A stretch of 64,000 bases of DNA from an uncultured Lachnospiraceae bacterium (GTDB lineage Bacteria > Bacillota > Clostridia > Lachnospirales > Lachnospiraceae). The notes beneath the pieces are model-generated. The model was not told where the DNA came from. It ran no database searches and saw nothing but the letters and a program-made list of their open reading frames with translations. The DNA lies in assembly GCA_946554445.1 (NCBI GenBank), contig CAMNSD010000011.1:56368-120367 (forward strand), read 5' to 3'. The position numbers and the translations under genes were made by a program. Each line of letters begins with the position of its first letter. Within the stretch, counting starts at the first letter, position 1. Of this stretch, positions 16,933-25,650 are shown piece after piece.

Positions 16933-17544
16933 ATGTGTGTGCGGCAGCAGTCATGGTCAAAAAACGGCTATTATATGGTCTATCTGTTTATGATTGGTCT
17001 TTTTATTGGAATCCTGATAGTGAATGCGGGACATGATACCTGGATTGTTGACAGTGATCTTTTGGGGACGGAGATGATCCTGCGCCTGAAAAACAGTGTT
17101 CCGGCGGGAGAAGGATTGTTTGGTTATGTGTTGAGACACCGGCTGTTTACGCTGTGTATGCTGGCATTATTGTCCACCACCATGATCGGGCTGCCGGTGG
17201 TATGTGTCTATATCTGCTATATGGGACTTTCGGCAGGGTGTCTCCTATCTGTGGCGGTTATCCGTTACGGTATCCGGGGACTTTTACTTGTGGCGGCAGG
17301 TCTGCTGCCACAGGCTTTTTGTCTGATACCGGCCTATATTGGTCTTTTTATCTGGGCGGTAAGCCTCAATAGGACCTTGTATGCACCAAGGACATATCTG
17401 GATGGATATGAACGCTATAGCAAGCAGTTTTATTTGAAAAAAGGAACACAAATTGTTGCGGTAGCAGCAGTTGTCATAATGGGATGTTTATTAGAGAGTT
17501 ATGTCAATCCTAAGATTCTACATTTTATTCTAAAAATTTTCTGA
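16933..17544 (+). CDS. spoIIM: Stage II sporulation protein M-like membrane protein
   Basis: The 203-residue hydrophobic protein has about five membrane helices: VYLFMIGLFIGILIV near the N-terminus, two segments around residues 75-105, one near 115-145 and one before the C-terminus. The layout and the position directly upstream of xerD match SpoIIM (DUF95), part of the SpoIIDMP engulfment machine that drives peptidoglycan remodelling in sporulating cells. The sequence was recognised by pattern and context, so identity is likely rather than certain. The 5' end is not firmly fixed: AGAGAGGG lies only a couple of bases before the ATG used. Confidence 0.75.
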   Translation: MCVRQQSWSKNGYYMVYLFMIGLFIGILIVNAGHDTWIVDSDLLGTEMILRLKNSVPAGEGLFGYVLRHRLFTLCMLALLSTTMIGLPVVCVYICYMGLSAGCLLSVAVIRYGIRGLLLVAAGLLPQAFCLIPAYIGLFIWAVSLNRTLYAPRTYLDGYERYSKQFYLKKGTQIVAVAAVVIMGCLLESYVNPKILHFILKIF

Positions 17545-17662
17545 AAAAAATTTTTTTGTATGTTTTTCCAAGATATAGTAGACATAAATTCTCCATCTGA
17601 CGATATCTTGTACTTTGTCGGAAAAACCGCGCAAATGCCCGTAAAATCTGGGAAAAATCCAT

Positions 17663-17691
17663 TTGCTTTTCTCCAAAAATCTGATTATAAT
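17663..17691 (+). promoter_or_regulatory. xerD promoter
   Basis: TTGCTT (17663-17668), 17-base spacer, TATAAT (17686-17691). Confidence 0.7.
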
Positions 17692-17752
17692 GTAAGGCAG
17701 ACGGCAATTTGATTTACATAAAAGAATCTTGAGGGGAAGGATTTCCGAATAC

Positions 17753-18637
17753 ATGGAAAAAGAGATCAGTGCATTTATCACCTATTTACATAATGTGAAG
17801 AACACCTCTACGAATACGGAGTTGTCCTATAAAAGAGATCTGGAGAAGGTGCAGCACTTTTTAGCATCACGCGGTATCGAGAAAACGAGAGAGGTGACGG
17901 CACAGGACTTAAGTGATTATGTACAATATTTGGAAAATAACAAGTTTGCAGCGGCCACAGTATCCAGGAATATTGCGTCCCTCAAGGCTTTTTATCATTT
18001 TATGGTGCAGGAAGGAATGGCAGCGGAGGATATTGCGGACAAACTCAAAGCGCCTAAAATCGAAAAGAAGGCGCCGGAGATTATGTCTCCCGATGAGGTC
18101 GTGCGTCTATTAGAGCAGCCTTCCGGAGACTCTCCCAAGGAGATCCGTGATAAAGCCATGTTGGAACTTCTCTATGCGACTGGGATCAGGGTGACGGAAC
18201 TGATTACCTTAAAGGTTTCGGATGTGAATATGCAGATGAGTTTTATTTTATGTCGTGACCGAAATAAGGAAAGGATTATTCCCTTTGGCGCGGCGGCCAA
18301 AAGTGCCATGACAAGGTATTTGAATGGTACGAGAGAGGAGATGCTTGAGAATAAATCCTCAGATGTTCTCTTTGCCAATTGTTCCGGACAGCCTATGAGC
18401 CGGCAGGGATTCTGGAAGCTGATCAAGCACTATGCGAAAAAGGCGGATATCCAAGCGGATATCACGCCGCATACATTGAGACATTCTTTTGCGGCACATC
18501 TGGTAGAGAACGGCGCCGATTTAAGGAGTGTTCAGGAAATGCTGGGACATTCCGATATTTCCACGACGCAGATTTATGCAAATTTAAATCATAATCATAT
18601 CCGGGAAGTGTATGCCAAGGCACATCCCCGTGGATGA
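17753..18637 (+). CDS. xerD: Site-specific tyrosine recombinase XerD
   Basis: The 294-residue recombinase resolves chromosome dimers at dif together with XerC or acts alone with XerH-like partners. An N-terminal SAM-like DNA-binding domain is followed by the catalytic domain with R146 (GIRVTEL), H240 and R243 (HTLRHSF), H266 (LGHSD) and nucleophile Y275 (IYANLN), the complete R-H-R-H-Y set. The ATG at 17753 follows GAGGGGAAGG; a TTG at 17729 is in frame but unneeded. spoIIM upstream and a strong terminator downstream match the usual clostridial arrangement. Confidence 0.95.
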   Translation: MEKEISAFITYLHNVKNTSTNTELSYKRDLEKVQHFLASRGIEKTREVTAQDLSDYVQYLENNKFAAATVSRNIASLKAFYHFMVQEGMAAEDIADKLKAPKIEKKAPEIMSPDEVVRLLEQPSGDSPKEIRDKAMLELLYATGIRVTELITLKVSDVNMQMSFILCRDRNKERIIPFGAAAKSAMTRYLNGTREEMLENKSSDVLFANCSGQPMSRQGFWKLIKHYAKKADIQADITPHTLRHSFAAHLVENGADLRSVQEMLGHSDISTTQIYANLNHNHIREVYAKAHPRG

Positions 18638-18663
18638 TAGATATCATTTTTTCTTATCCTATA

Positions 18664-18710
18664 AAAAATTCCTGCGGATTTTACTTCGGTGAGTATCCGC
18701 AGGAATTTTT
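18664..18710. terminator. Bidirectional terminator between xerD and aroF
   Basis: A 16-bp perfect stem AAAAATTCCTGCGGAT (18664-18679) / ATCCGCAGGAATTTTT (18695-18710) with a 15-base loop. The A-run and T-run inside the arms let it stop transcription from both sides, serving the convergent genes. Confidence 0.95.
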
Positions 18711-18723
18711 ATGCCATAGGAGA

Positions 18724-19752
18724 TTAGTCGTAGTCGGCAATATCATAAATCAATTGTTCGGACGCTTCCCAGCCCAGACAGGGATCGGTGATAGATTTGC
18801 CATAGACACCTTCACCGATCTTCTGACTGCCTTCTTCGATATAACTCTCGATCATGACACCCTTGACCATACTGTGGATATCCCGATTCAGCTTACGGCT
18901 GTGCATGACTTCCTTGACAATACGAATCTGTTGTTCGAACTGCTTGTCAGAGTTGTTATGGTTTGCGTCGATGACACAGGCCGGATTCATCAGGTCGTAA
19001 TCCTGGTACAGGGTGTAGAGCGTATTTAGATCCTCGTAATGATAGTTGGGCAGGCTTCTACCGTGTTTATTGACAGAACCGCGAAGCACTGCATGGGCCA
19101 GAGGATTTCCGTCAGTGGCCACTTCCATGCCCCGATAGATGAAAGAGTGGGGATGCTGTGCCGCATAGATGGAGTTAAGCATGACGGAAAGGGTTCCGCT
19201 GGTAGGGTTTTTCATGCCAGCAGGAACGTCAAAACCGCTGACGGTCATGCGGTGGTGTTGATCTTCCACAGAACGGGCGCCGATGGCCACATAGGAGAGG
19301 ATGTCTTCCACATAGCCCCAGTTGTCAGGATAGAGCATCTCATCCGCGGCAGTCAATCCGGATTCCTCAATAGCCCTGATGTGCATTTTGCGCATGGCAA
19401 TCAGTCCAGCGGTAAAATCCGGTTTTTTTTCAGGATCCGGCTGGCTGACAATGCCTTTATAACCTTCCCCGGTGGTCCGAGGTTTGTTGGTATAGATTCG
19501 GGGGATCAGGATCAACTTGTCCTTTACTTTTTCGTTGACCTTGGAAAGTCTGTTGACATAGTCGCAGACGGCTTCCTCATTATCGGCAGAACAAGGGCCG
19601 ATGATGACTAGGAATTTATTGCTCTTACCTGTGAGCACGTCCTTGATTTGGGCATCGCGCTGTCTTTTGATTTCCGTGGCGGCTGCCGGCATGGGAAATT
19701 GTTCCCTGATTTCCTCAGGAGTGGGGAGTTTTGCAACATATTGAAAAGACAT
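18724..19752 (-). CDS. aroF: 3-deoxy-7-phosphoheptulonate synthase (DAHP synthase, class I)
   Basis: This 342-residue enzyme condenses phosphoenolpyruvate and erythrose 4-phosphate, the entry step to the shikimate pathway. It matches the AroF/G/H type: metal-site C54 in IIGPCSADN, KPRTTGEGYKG near residue 95, ARSVEDQHHRM and DANHNNSDK near residue 270. AAAGGAG precedes the ATG. The promoter sits in the 3' end of the upstream flippase gene. No other shikimate gene is adjacent, so regulation is probably independent. Confidence 0.95.
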   Translation of the reverse strand: MSFQYVAKLPTPEEIREQFPMPAAATEIKRQRDAQIKDVLTGKSNKFLVIIGPCSADNEEAVCDYVNRLSKVNEKVKDKLILIPRIYTNKPRTTGEGYKGIVSQPDPEKKPDFTAGLIAMRKMHIRAIEESGLTAADEMLYPDNWGYVEDILSYVAIGARSVEDQHHRMTVSGFDVPAGMKNPTSGTLSVMLNSIYAAQHPHSFIYRGMEVATDGNPLAHAVLRGSVNKHGRSLPNYHYEDLNTLYTLYQDYDLMNPACVIDANHNNSDKQFEQQIRIVKEVMHSRKLNRDIHSMVKGVMIESYIEEGSQKIGEGVYGKSITDPCLGWEASEQLIYDIADYD

Positions 19753-19793
19753 CTTTTTTCTCCTTTACACTTTTTACTGGCAAAAACACCTAC

Positions 19794-19822
19794 ATTATAG
19801 TATATTGTTTTAAGAATCGCAA
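19794..19822 (-). promoter_or_regulatory. aroF promoter
   Basis: On the minus strand TTGCGA (19822-19817), 17-base spacer, TATAAT (19799-19794). The -35 lies inside the end of the upstream flippase gene. Confidence 0.75.
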
Positions 19823-21192
19823 CCCTTGCGGGAAATATGCAGGGCGGAAATGGTACACAGCGTAGTCTGCAGGATCTGGCTTGCCAGCATCCCCCAGAGA
19901 TAGCCCCGGATGCCATAGCGGGGGATGGCAAAGAAGACGAACCCAAGACGCAATAATAGACTTGCCACACTGTAGCAGAAGGTTTGCGCGGTTTTGCCCA
20001 ATCCGTTTAGGATACTGCCAAGTGTACTGGCAATGTACATGAAAGGGCAGATGAAACTGAGCGTCAGGATAAAGCTGCCGGCTAACTGTGAGTGAAAAAG
20101 GACACGTCCCGCAAAGCGGCCGCACAACAGGAAAAGGGCGGTGCAGCCAAATCCGAGAAGCAGGCAGTAGCGGATGGAAGTCAGGACTGCCCGTCTGACG
20201 GCCGCCCGATTGCCGTTAGCGTCGGCTTCAGCCACGATGGGCAGAAGCAGGACAGAGATGGAGTTGGTGATGGCGGAAGGAAAGAGGATGAGCGGCAGAC
20301 TCATGCCGGTCAGCACACCGTATACTCCCAGGGCATCCGTGTTATTAAGACCATAGGCCATCAGCCGGTTGGGGATATAGATGGCCTCGATACTCTGCAG
20401 CAGGTTAATCACCAGACGATTGGCCGATAAAGGTACCGCCAGCGTAAGAAGCTGTCCCATGATGCGGCTGTAAATGGCAATATAGTGGGTTTTGATCTTT
20501 TCGGTCCTGACCGAGAGGAAGGGCCGATAGGGAAAGACCTTGTGGGCCCGGGATAAGATGGCCAGGATGGATACGATCATGGAGGCGCTTTCTCCAATGA
20601 CGAGGCCCACTACGGCAAAGCTGATAGTTGGTTCCATCTGGTGTTTTTGGCAGGCATAATAGATCAGATACACACTGCCCACACGGCAGATCTGTTCGGA
20701 CAGCTGAGAGATGGCGGGAATCGCAGTCTTGCGGATACCATAAAAGTAGCCATTGATACAGGAGTGTACGCAGGCCATAGGGATGGAGAGCGCTATGATG
20801 CGTAAAAGCGGCGCCGTGCGCGCTTCCATCAGGCAGGTGACGGCAATCGCTTCCGACCAATGATAGATTAGGACCGCGCATGTGAGGGAAAGGGAAAAAG
20901 ACATGAGGAACCCTGCCCATAGTGTGCGGAAGGAAGTTTTATAGTCGTGCGTGCTGTTTTCGCTTGCCACGTATTTGGAGATGGCTGTCTGGATACCGGA
21001 GACAGTGAGCGCAAAGGAAAGGGCAAGCACAGGGGAGATCAGCTGATAGATTCCCATGCCCTCCGCGCCGAATACGTTGGACAGAAAGATACGGTAAAAG
21101 AAGCCGATCAAGCGGCTGATAAGTCCGGTCAGCGTGAGGATGGCCGTTCCGGTGATCAAAGGATTTTTCCATTTCGTCGTCATAAGCACCAC
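19810..21192 (-). CDS. Polysaccharide/lipid flippase of the MATE-like (MOP) superfamily, SpoVB-type
   Basis: The 460-residue integral membrane protein has about twelve to fourteen hydrophobic segments. The N-terminus LTLTGLISRLIGFFYRIFLS and the later AYGLNNTDALGVYGVLTGM are typical of SpoVB/MurJ-like oligosaccharide flippases of Firmicutes. These proteins move lipid-linked precursors across the membrane; SpoVB acts in spore cortex formation. The substrate here is unknown. No convincing ribosome-binding site separates ATG 21192 from ATG 21183, so the start is approximate. It is divergent from mnmA and precedes aroF. Confidence 0.85.
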   Translation of the reverse strand: MVLMTTKWKNPLITGTAILTLTGLISRLIGFFYRIFLSNVFGAEGMGIYQLISPVLALSFALTVSGIQTAISKYVASENSTHDYKTSFRTLWAGFLMSFSLSLTCAVLIYHWSEAIAVTCLMEARTAPLLRIIALSIPMACVHSCINGYFYGIRKTAIPAISQLSEQICRVGSVYLIYYACQKHQMEPTISFAVVGLVIGESASMIVSILAILSRAHKVFPYRPFLSVRTEKIKTHYIAIYSRIMGQLLTLAVPLSANRLVINLLQSIEAIYIPNRLMAYGLNNTDALGVYGVLTGMSLPLILFPSAITNSISVLLLPIVAEADANGNRAAVRRAVLTSIRYCLLLGFGCTALFLLCGRFAGRVLFHSQLAGSFILTLSFICPFMYIASTLGSILNGLGKTAQTFCYSVASLLLRLGFVFFAIPRYGIRGYLWGMLASQILQTTLCTISALHISRKGCDS

Positions 21193-21262
21193 ATAAGGAT
21201 TCGATATGGTTACAGTTTATGCGGCAGAAGTCTTATATAGTATAGAAGAAGGGATTAGACAG

Positions 21263-22339
21263 ATGGCTAAGAAGGTAGTGGTAGGTATGTCCGGCGGCGT
21301 GGATTCCTCGGTGGCGGCCTATCTTTTGAAAAAACAGGGATTTGATGTGATCGGCGTGACCATGCAGATGTGGCAGGAGGATTCGGCCGAAGCGAGGGAG
21401 AACCAGGGAGGATGTTGTGATCTCAGTGTGGCGGAAGACGCCAGGAAAGTAGCGGACAAACTGGATATCCCTCATTATGTGATCCCTTTTGCAGCAGAAT
21501 TTAAGGAGAAAGTAGTAGATTATTTTGTGGCAGAATATCTGGCCGGGCGGACGCCCAACCCCTGCGCCGCCTGTAACCGATATGTGAAGTGGGAGGCTAT
21601 GCTGCAAAGAAGTATAGAAATGGGGGCGGATTATATCGCTACCGGGCATTATGCCAGAATTGTCAAGCTGGAAAACGGCAGATATGCCGTACAGAACTCT
21701 GTCACAGCCCAAAAGGACCAGACCTATGCACTCTATGGTTTGACACAAGAACAGCTGGTGCATACACTTATGCCGGTGGGGGATTATACCAAGGAGCAGA
21801 TACGGCAGATCGCACAGGAGGCGGGATTGGAGACAGCCTATAAGCCGGACAGTCAGGAAATCTGTTTTATTCCGGATCATGATTATGCCGCCTTTATTGA
21901 CAGGCAGGCAGGGGGAAGAGTGCCTGGGCGGGGACATTTTGTGACGGCCAAGGGCGAGATCCTGGGAGAACACCTTGGTATCACGCATTATACAGTGGGA
22001 CAGCGCAAAGGACTGAATCTGGCCATGGGGCGTCCAGTGTTTGTGACTGAGATCAGGCCGCAGACGGACGAAGTGGTGATCGGGGAGGCGCAGGATGTCT
22101 TTTCAGATACGCTTTATTGCCATCATATTAATTACATGGGGATGGCGGACCTGCCGGAAATAAGACGGGTGACGGCAAAAATCCGCTATGCTCACAAGGG
22201 CGAGGAGTGCCTGATCGAGAAGGCGGGCGAAGATAGAATTAAATGCACTTTTGCCCAACCGGTCCGTGCCATCACGCCCGGTCAGGCAGTGGTTTTTTAT
22301 GAGGATGGTTATGTGCTTGGCGGGGGGACCATCCTGTAG
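21263..22339 (+). CDS. mnmA: tRNA-specific 2-thiouridylase MnmA
   Basis: The 358-residue enzyme thiolates U34 of tRNA-Lys, -Glu and -Gln. The PP-loop GMSGGVDSSVAAYLL lies at residues 8-22, and the catalytic cysteines are C101 (NPCAACN) and C201 (SQEICFIPD). The length fits MnmA. The ATG at 21263 starts the conserved block and has AGAAGGG upstream; a start at 21206 would add 19 unsupported residues. The gene is divergent from the flippase gene with only 70 bases between them. Confidence 0.97.
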   Translation: MAKKVVVGMSGGVDSSVAAYLLKKQGFDVIGVTMQMWQEDSAEARENQGGCCDLSVAEDARKVADKLDIPHYVIPFAAEFKEKVVDYFVAEYLAGRTPNPCAACNRYVKWEAMLQRSIEMGADYIATGHYARIVKLENGRYAVQNSVTAQKDQTYALYGLTQEQLVHTLMPVGDYTKEQIRQIAQEAGLETAYKPDSQEICFIPDHDYAAFIDRQAGGRVPGRGHFVTAKGEILGEHLGITHYTVGQRKGLNLAMGRPVFVTEIRPQTDEVVIGEAQDVFSDTLYCHHINYMGMADLPEIRRVTAKIRYAHKGEECLIEKAGEDRIKCTFAQPVRAITPGQAVVFYEDGYVLGGGTIL

Positions 22340-22498
22340 ACTAAGAAAATCTTAAGAAATTCTACCGGTTTTGTTCACGACATTTTCACAGGCACTGTGA
22401 TAGGATAGGTTTTAATGAACAGGGAAAGGTTGCAGAAACTCTTATCTGAGGGGAAAGGCTGAAAGCTTGTATGCCGTGAAAGGAGTATCATTATAGAT

Positions 22499-22888
22499 AT
22501 GGTAGAATCGAAACTGACGAAGGTAAAAGTAAATAATGAGATAGAACTGTGTGAAGTATATGACAATGTCACAAAAGAACGGATCAAGAAAGTGTTTTTC
22601 CGGGAGGGAATCTCCTTTTTTATCAAATTCCGCAAGAAATTCCAGATGGCCGGACTGGCTGCGGTGAATCTGGCGGGAGAGGAAATTTCCGGGGAGCGGA
22701 CCATGTTTCCGGAGACAAAAGAGGGCAGGTATATCATCTGTGTGAACCTAAGCCAGGAGGAACTGGCTCGCAGATCCATTATGCGGGTGGTGCCGGATCA
22801 TGGTGATAAGGTCAAATTCTTGGGGGAGGAACAGAAAGACAGTGTGGATAAAATGCCTTTCTGGGAGATGATCTCCCAGTTGACATAA
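22499..22888 (+). CDS. Small hypothetical protein
   Basis: A 129-residue protein that I do not recognise. It is rich in Lys, Glu and Val, has no signal peptide and no membrane segment, and alternates short strands and helices (KLTKVKVNNEIELCEVYD at the start, NLSQEELARRSIMRVV near residues 80-95). AAAGGAG lies about 14 bases before the ATG, a rather long spacing, so the true start may be a little different. Codon use is like its neighbours. It stands alone between mnmA and a convergent phosphatase gene. Confidence 0.65.
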   Translation: MVESKLTKVKVNNEIELCEVYDNVTKERIKKVFFREGISFFIKFRKKFQMAGLAAVNLAGEEISGERTMFPETKEGRYIICVNLSQEELARRSIMRVVPDHGDKVKFLGEEQKDSVDKMPFWEMISQLT

Positions 22889-22912
22889 TATAATTTATTA
22901 AAGATGTAGTGA

Positions 22913-23731
22913 TTAAATTTTATGGAAAGAGGGGCTGCGTTTTTCAAAGGTAGTGTAATACCGAAAACCGCAGTCCTTTAGTATTTCTGCTGCTCGGTCA
23001 AAAGAACAGGCAATCTGTCCCGGCGCGTGGGCGTCAGAACCGACTGTGATGATCTCACCGCCCAGTTCGCGATAACGTTTGATGACGCCACGGCAGGGAT
23101 TGGCGTCTCGCAGCCCTTTGGACAGGCCGGAGGTATTGATCTCAATACCCTTCTCCATATCGATCAACTTTGTTAAGATTTTATCAAATAGAGTGCGGAA
23201 GGCTTCATAAGAGTATCCTTGGTCTTTTGCGGGGCTGTAGCGCACCACATAATCCAGGTGTCCATAGACGTCAAAGTTGCTGAAGTTATTCAGGTTATCG
23301 AGGATGGACTCGAAATACTCCGTAAAAGCGTCGGCCGGTGTACGGTCGGCAAAAAAGTCGGGATAGTAGGGATCCTTGCCATTGCAGATATGGGAAGAGC
23401 CGATGATAAAGTCATAAGCATGGGCTTTGGCAAAGGCGGCGTTTCGTTTGGACAGGTGGGGTTGCAGACCGATCTCTACACCGAACAAAATCTTGATTTG
23501 ATGGGCATATTTTTCCTGTAAGTGCACTAGATCATAGAGATAGGAATCCGCATTGAGCAGGAAGGTGTCTTCGGTATCCTTTTCATTGGCGGGGTAATCA
23601 AAGTCGTTATGTTCTGTAAAGCACATCTGGCTAAGGCCCAGGTTTATTCCCTGTAAGATCATCTCTTCCATGGGGGAATCGGAATCCCCGGAGAAAGAGG
23701 AATGTAAGTGGTAATCGGCTGTGATCGGCAT
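22913..23731 (-). CDS. hisK: PHP-domain histidinol-phosphatase
   Basis: The 272-residue product has PHP phosphoesterase motifs: DYHLHSSFSGD (metal-binding His 8 and 10), FTEHNDFD near residue 38, GSSHIC near 118, YGHLDYVVRY near 155 and GSDAH near the C-terminus. The HisK/HisJ type dephosphorylates histidinol phosphate in histidine synthesis, although no other his gene is here, so other phosphate esters are possible. The ATG at 23731 has AAAGGAG seven bases upstream. It shares a divergent promoter region with hscC. Confidence 0.85.
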   Translation of the reverse strand: MPITADYHLHSSFSGDSDSPMEEMILQGINLGLSQMCFTEHNDFDYPANEKDTEDTFLLNADSYLYDLVHLQEKYAHQIKILFGVEIGLQPHLSKRNAAFAKAHAYDFIIGSSHICNGKDPYYPDFFADRTPADAFTEYFESILDNLNNFSNFDVYGHLDYVVRYSPAKDQGYSYEAFRTLFDKILTKLIDMEKGIEINTSGLSKGLRDANPCRGVIKRYRELGGEIITVGSDAHAPGQIACSFDRAAEILKDCGFRYYTTFEKRSPSFHKI

Positions 23732-23801
23732 GAGGCGTCTCCTTTCAGAAATCATCCATATTTAGGCATTTGCGATTCGCAGGAATAATCGTTCCATCTT
23801 C

Positions 23802-23830
23802 AGTATAGTAGATGCGGCAGGGAAATACAA
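23802..23830 (-). promoter_or_regulatory. Promoter of the PHP phosphatase gene
   Basis: Minus strand TTGTAT (23830-23825), 17-base spacer, TATACT (23807-23802). Confidence 0.75.
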
Positions 23831-23843
23831 TGGTTGTTACTTT

Positions 23844-23872
23844 TTGACTAATGTTTTTAAAATATATATAAT
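23844..23872 (+). promoter_or_regulatory. Promoter of the hscC-like operon
   Basis: TTGACT (23844-23849), 17-base spacer, TATAAT (23867-23872). The two -35 boxes of this divergent pair are only 13 bases apart. The promoter overlaps an in-frame TTG at 23844, which therefore cannot start the protein. No CIRCE sits here, so this Hsp70 is not under the HrcA control seen at groESL. Confidence 0.85.
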
Positions 23873-23936
23873 GGTGAAAAAGGTTTTTATGGTGATAAGA
23901 TGCTATATTTTAAGTGTAAGACAATGGGGGATTACT

Positions 23937-25613
23937 ATGGCGATTATCGGAATTGATCTGGGAACAACCAACAGTCTGGCCTGTGTCTGCCGGGAGGGGA
24001 AACCAATCCTGATTCCCAATTCCCTGGGGGAGACGCTGACGCCCAGTGTTGTGAGTGTGGATGAGAATGGGGAAATCTGTGTGGGAGCCGTGGCCAAAGA
24101 GCGGCTGATCTCCCATCCGGAGGCATCTGCGGCTTCTTTCAAGCGATATATGGGAACGAATAAAGTGTTTACCCTGGCGGGGGAAAAGTTCACACCGCAG
24201 GAACTGTCTTCTTTTGTCCTGCGCCAGCTAAAGGAGGACGCGGAACGGTTTCTGGGAGAGGAAGTGACGGAAGCCGTGATCAGTGTACCAGCCTATTTTA
24301 ATGATAACCAGAGGTATGCTACCAAAGAAGCCGGCAGGCTGGCGGGGATTCATGTGGAACGGCTAGTCAATGAACCTTCTGCCGCAGCACTGGCAGCCAG
24401 CCGCATCAGCGGGGAGGACGAGGGAAGTTATCTGGTATTTGATTTTGGAGGCGGTACGCTGGACGTGTCGTTGGTGGATTATTTTGACAATATCATTGAG
24501 ATTATTGCCGTAAGTGGTGATAATCGTCTGGGCGGCGATGATTTTGACGAAGTGATTGCCCGCAGTTTCTGCGCCCATCATCAGATGGAATTTGATACAC
24601 TGGACAGGCAGGCGAAGCTGGCACTTCTCAGGCTGTCCGAAAAGTGCAAGCGGGAACTGACCAGACAGGATGAGACGGAACTCGTATGGGAGGCGGAGGA
24701 TAAGAGAATGCCCCTTAATAATCTTGTTTTGGCAGGACTGGGGCAGAAGTTGTTTGACCGAATCAGTCAAGTCATTGACCGGGCACTGCATGACAGCGGC
24801 CGGTCTATGGAAGAGATAGACGAGATCGTTCTGGCGGGTGGTTCTTCCAAGATGCCGGTGGTTGCCCTGTATCTGCAGACGCTTTTAAAGCGCAGACCGA
24901 CCATGGCGGCTTCGCCGGATGAGATAGTGGCTATGGGAGCGGGTGTCTATGCCGGCATCAAGGAGCGCAGGCAGGATATCCGGGATCTGGTGTTGACGGA
25001 TATCTGCCCTTTCAGCCTAGGCACTAACGTAGTTAATTATGTGGATGGCGGCAATCCGATCATGTCCACGGTGATAGAGCGCAACAGTGTGCTTCCCTGC
25101 TCCAAGACCGGTTACTATACCAATTCTTATGACTATCAGGCCAAGATTGATATTGGGATTTACCAGGGGGAAGCCTATTATTGCAAGGAGAATCTGAAAC
25201 TGGGTAACATTGAGATGGAGATTCTTCCCTGTAAAAAGGGGGAAGCCTGCCTGGAAGTGAGTTTTACGTATGATATCAATGGGATCCTGGAAGTTGAGGT
25301 GACAGACCATCAGCTGAATCAGAGGAAGAGGAAAGTGCTGACCAGCGAAAAGCTGCGGATGTCAGAGGAGGAGATAAACCGCCGGTTGGAAGAGTTGCAG
25401 GCCTATAAGCTGATGCCCTGCGGCGGAATCAGGACCAAAATGATCATGGCCAGGGGAGAGCGGTTATTTGCCCAGCTTCTGGGAGCCAGACGCCAGCAGG
25501 TTGCGATAGCGATGCAGCAGATTGAATGGGCCGTTAAGAGCCGCAATGACCAGCAGATCAGCAAAGCCTTGAAAGAGGCGAAGGAAATTTTTGACCGGTT
25601 AGAGGAATCTTAA
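23937..25613 (+). CDS. hscC: HscC-type Hsp70 chaperone
   Basis: The 558-residue protein has the full actin-like ATPase: GIDLGTTNSLACV at residues 4-16, VFDFGGGTLDVSLVD near 167, and VLAGGSSKMP near 298. The substrate-binding half is short and lacks most of the helical lid and the EEVD-like tail, so the length matches HscC (about 556) rather than DnaK (about 610). HscC-type chaperones are specialised and partner with atypical membrane J-proteins. The next gene, 37 bases on, encodes exactly such a protein. Start chosen at 23937, where GGGG precedes the conserved N-terminus. Confidence 0.88.
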   Translation: MAIIGIDLGTTNSLACVCREGKPILIPNSLGETLTPSVVSVDENGEICVGAVAKERLISHPEASAASFKRYMGTNKVFTLAGEKFTPQELSSFVLRQLKEDAERFLGEEVTEAVISVPAYFNDNQRYATKEAGRLAGIHVERLVNEPSAAALAASRISGEDEGSYLVFDFGGGTLDVSLVDYFDNIIEIIAVSGDNRLGGDDFDEVIARSFCAHHQMEFDTLDRQAKLALLRLSEKCKRELTRQDETELVWEAEDKRMPLNNLVLAGLGQKLFDRISQVIDRALHDSGRSMEEIDEIVLAGGSSKMPVVALYLQTLLKRRPTMAASPDEIVAMGAGVYAGIKERRQDIRDLVLTDICPFSLGTNVVNYVDGGNPIMSTVIERNSVLPCSKTGYYTNSYDYQAKIDIGIYQGEAYYCKENLKLGNIEMEILPCKKGEACLEVSFTYDINGILEVEVTDHQLNQRKRKVLTSEKLRMSEEEINRRLEELQAYKLMPCGGIRTKMIMARGERLFAQLLGARRQQVAIAMQQIEWAVKSRNDQQISKALKEAKEIFDRLEES

Positions 25614-25650
25614 GCCAAAGGGGCAGAGGGATTCAGATGGGAAGAAAAGT

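Noticed and set aside
18634..19611. Plus-strand open frames opposite the DAHP synthase gene
   Set aside because: They mirror conserved DAHP synthase codons and start inside the bidirectional terminator region.
22385..22405. TCACAG-GCA-CTGTGA palindrome upstream of the small hypothetical gene as a CRP site
   Set aside because: A 6-bp arm palindrome is weak evidence, spacing does not match a CRP operator and no promoter was found beside it.
23844..23936. Extended N-terminus of the Hsp70 from TTG 23844
   Set aside because: The region contains the -35 and -10 boxes; the conserved protein starts at 23937.
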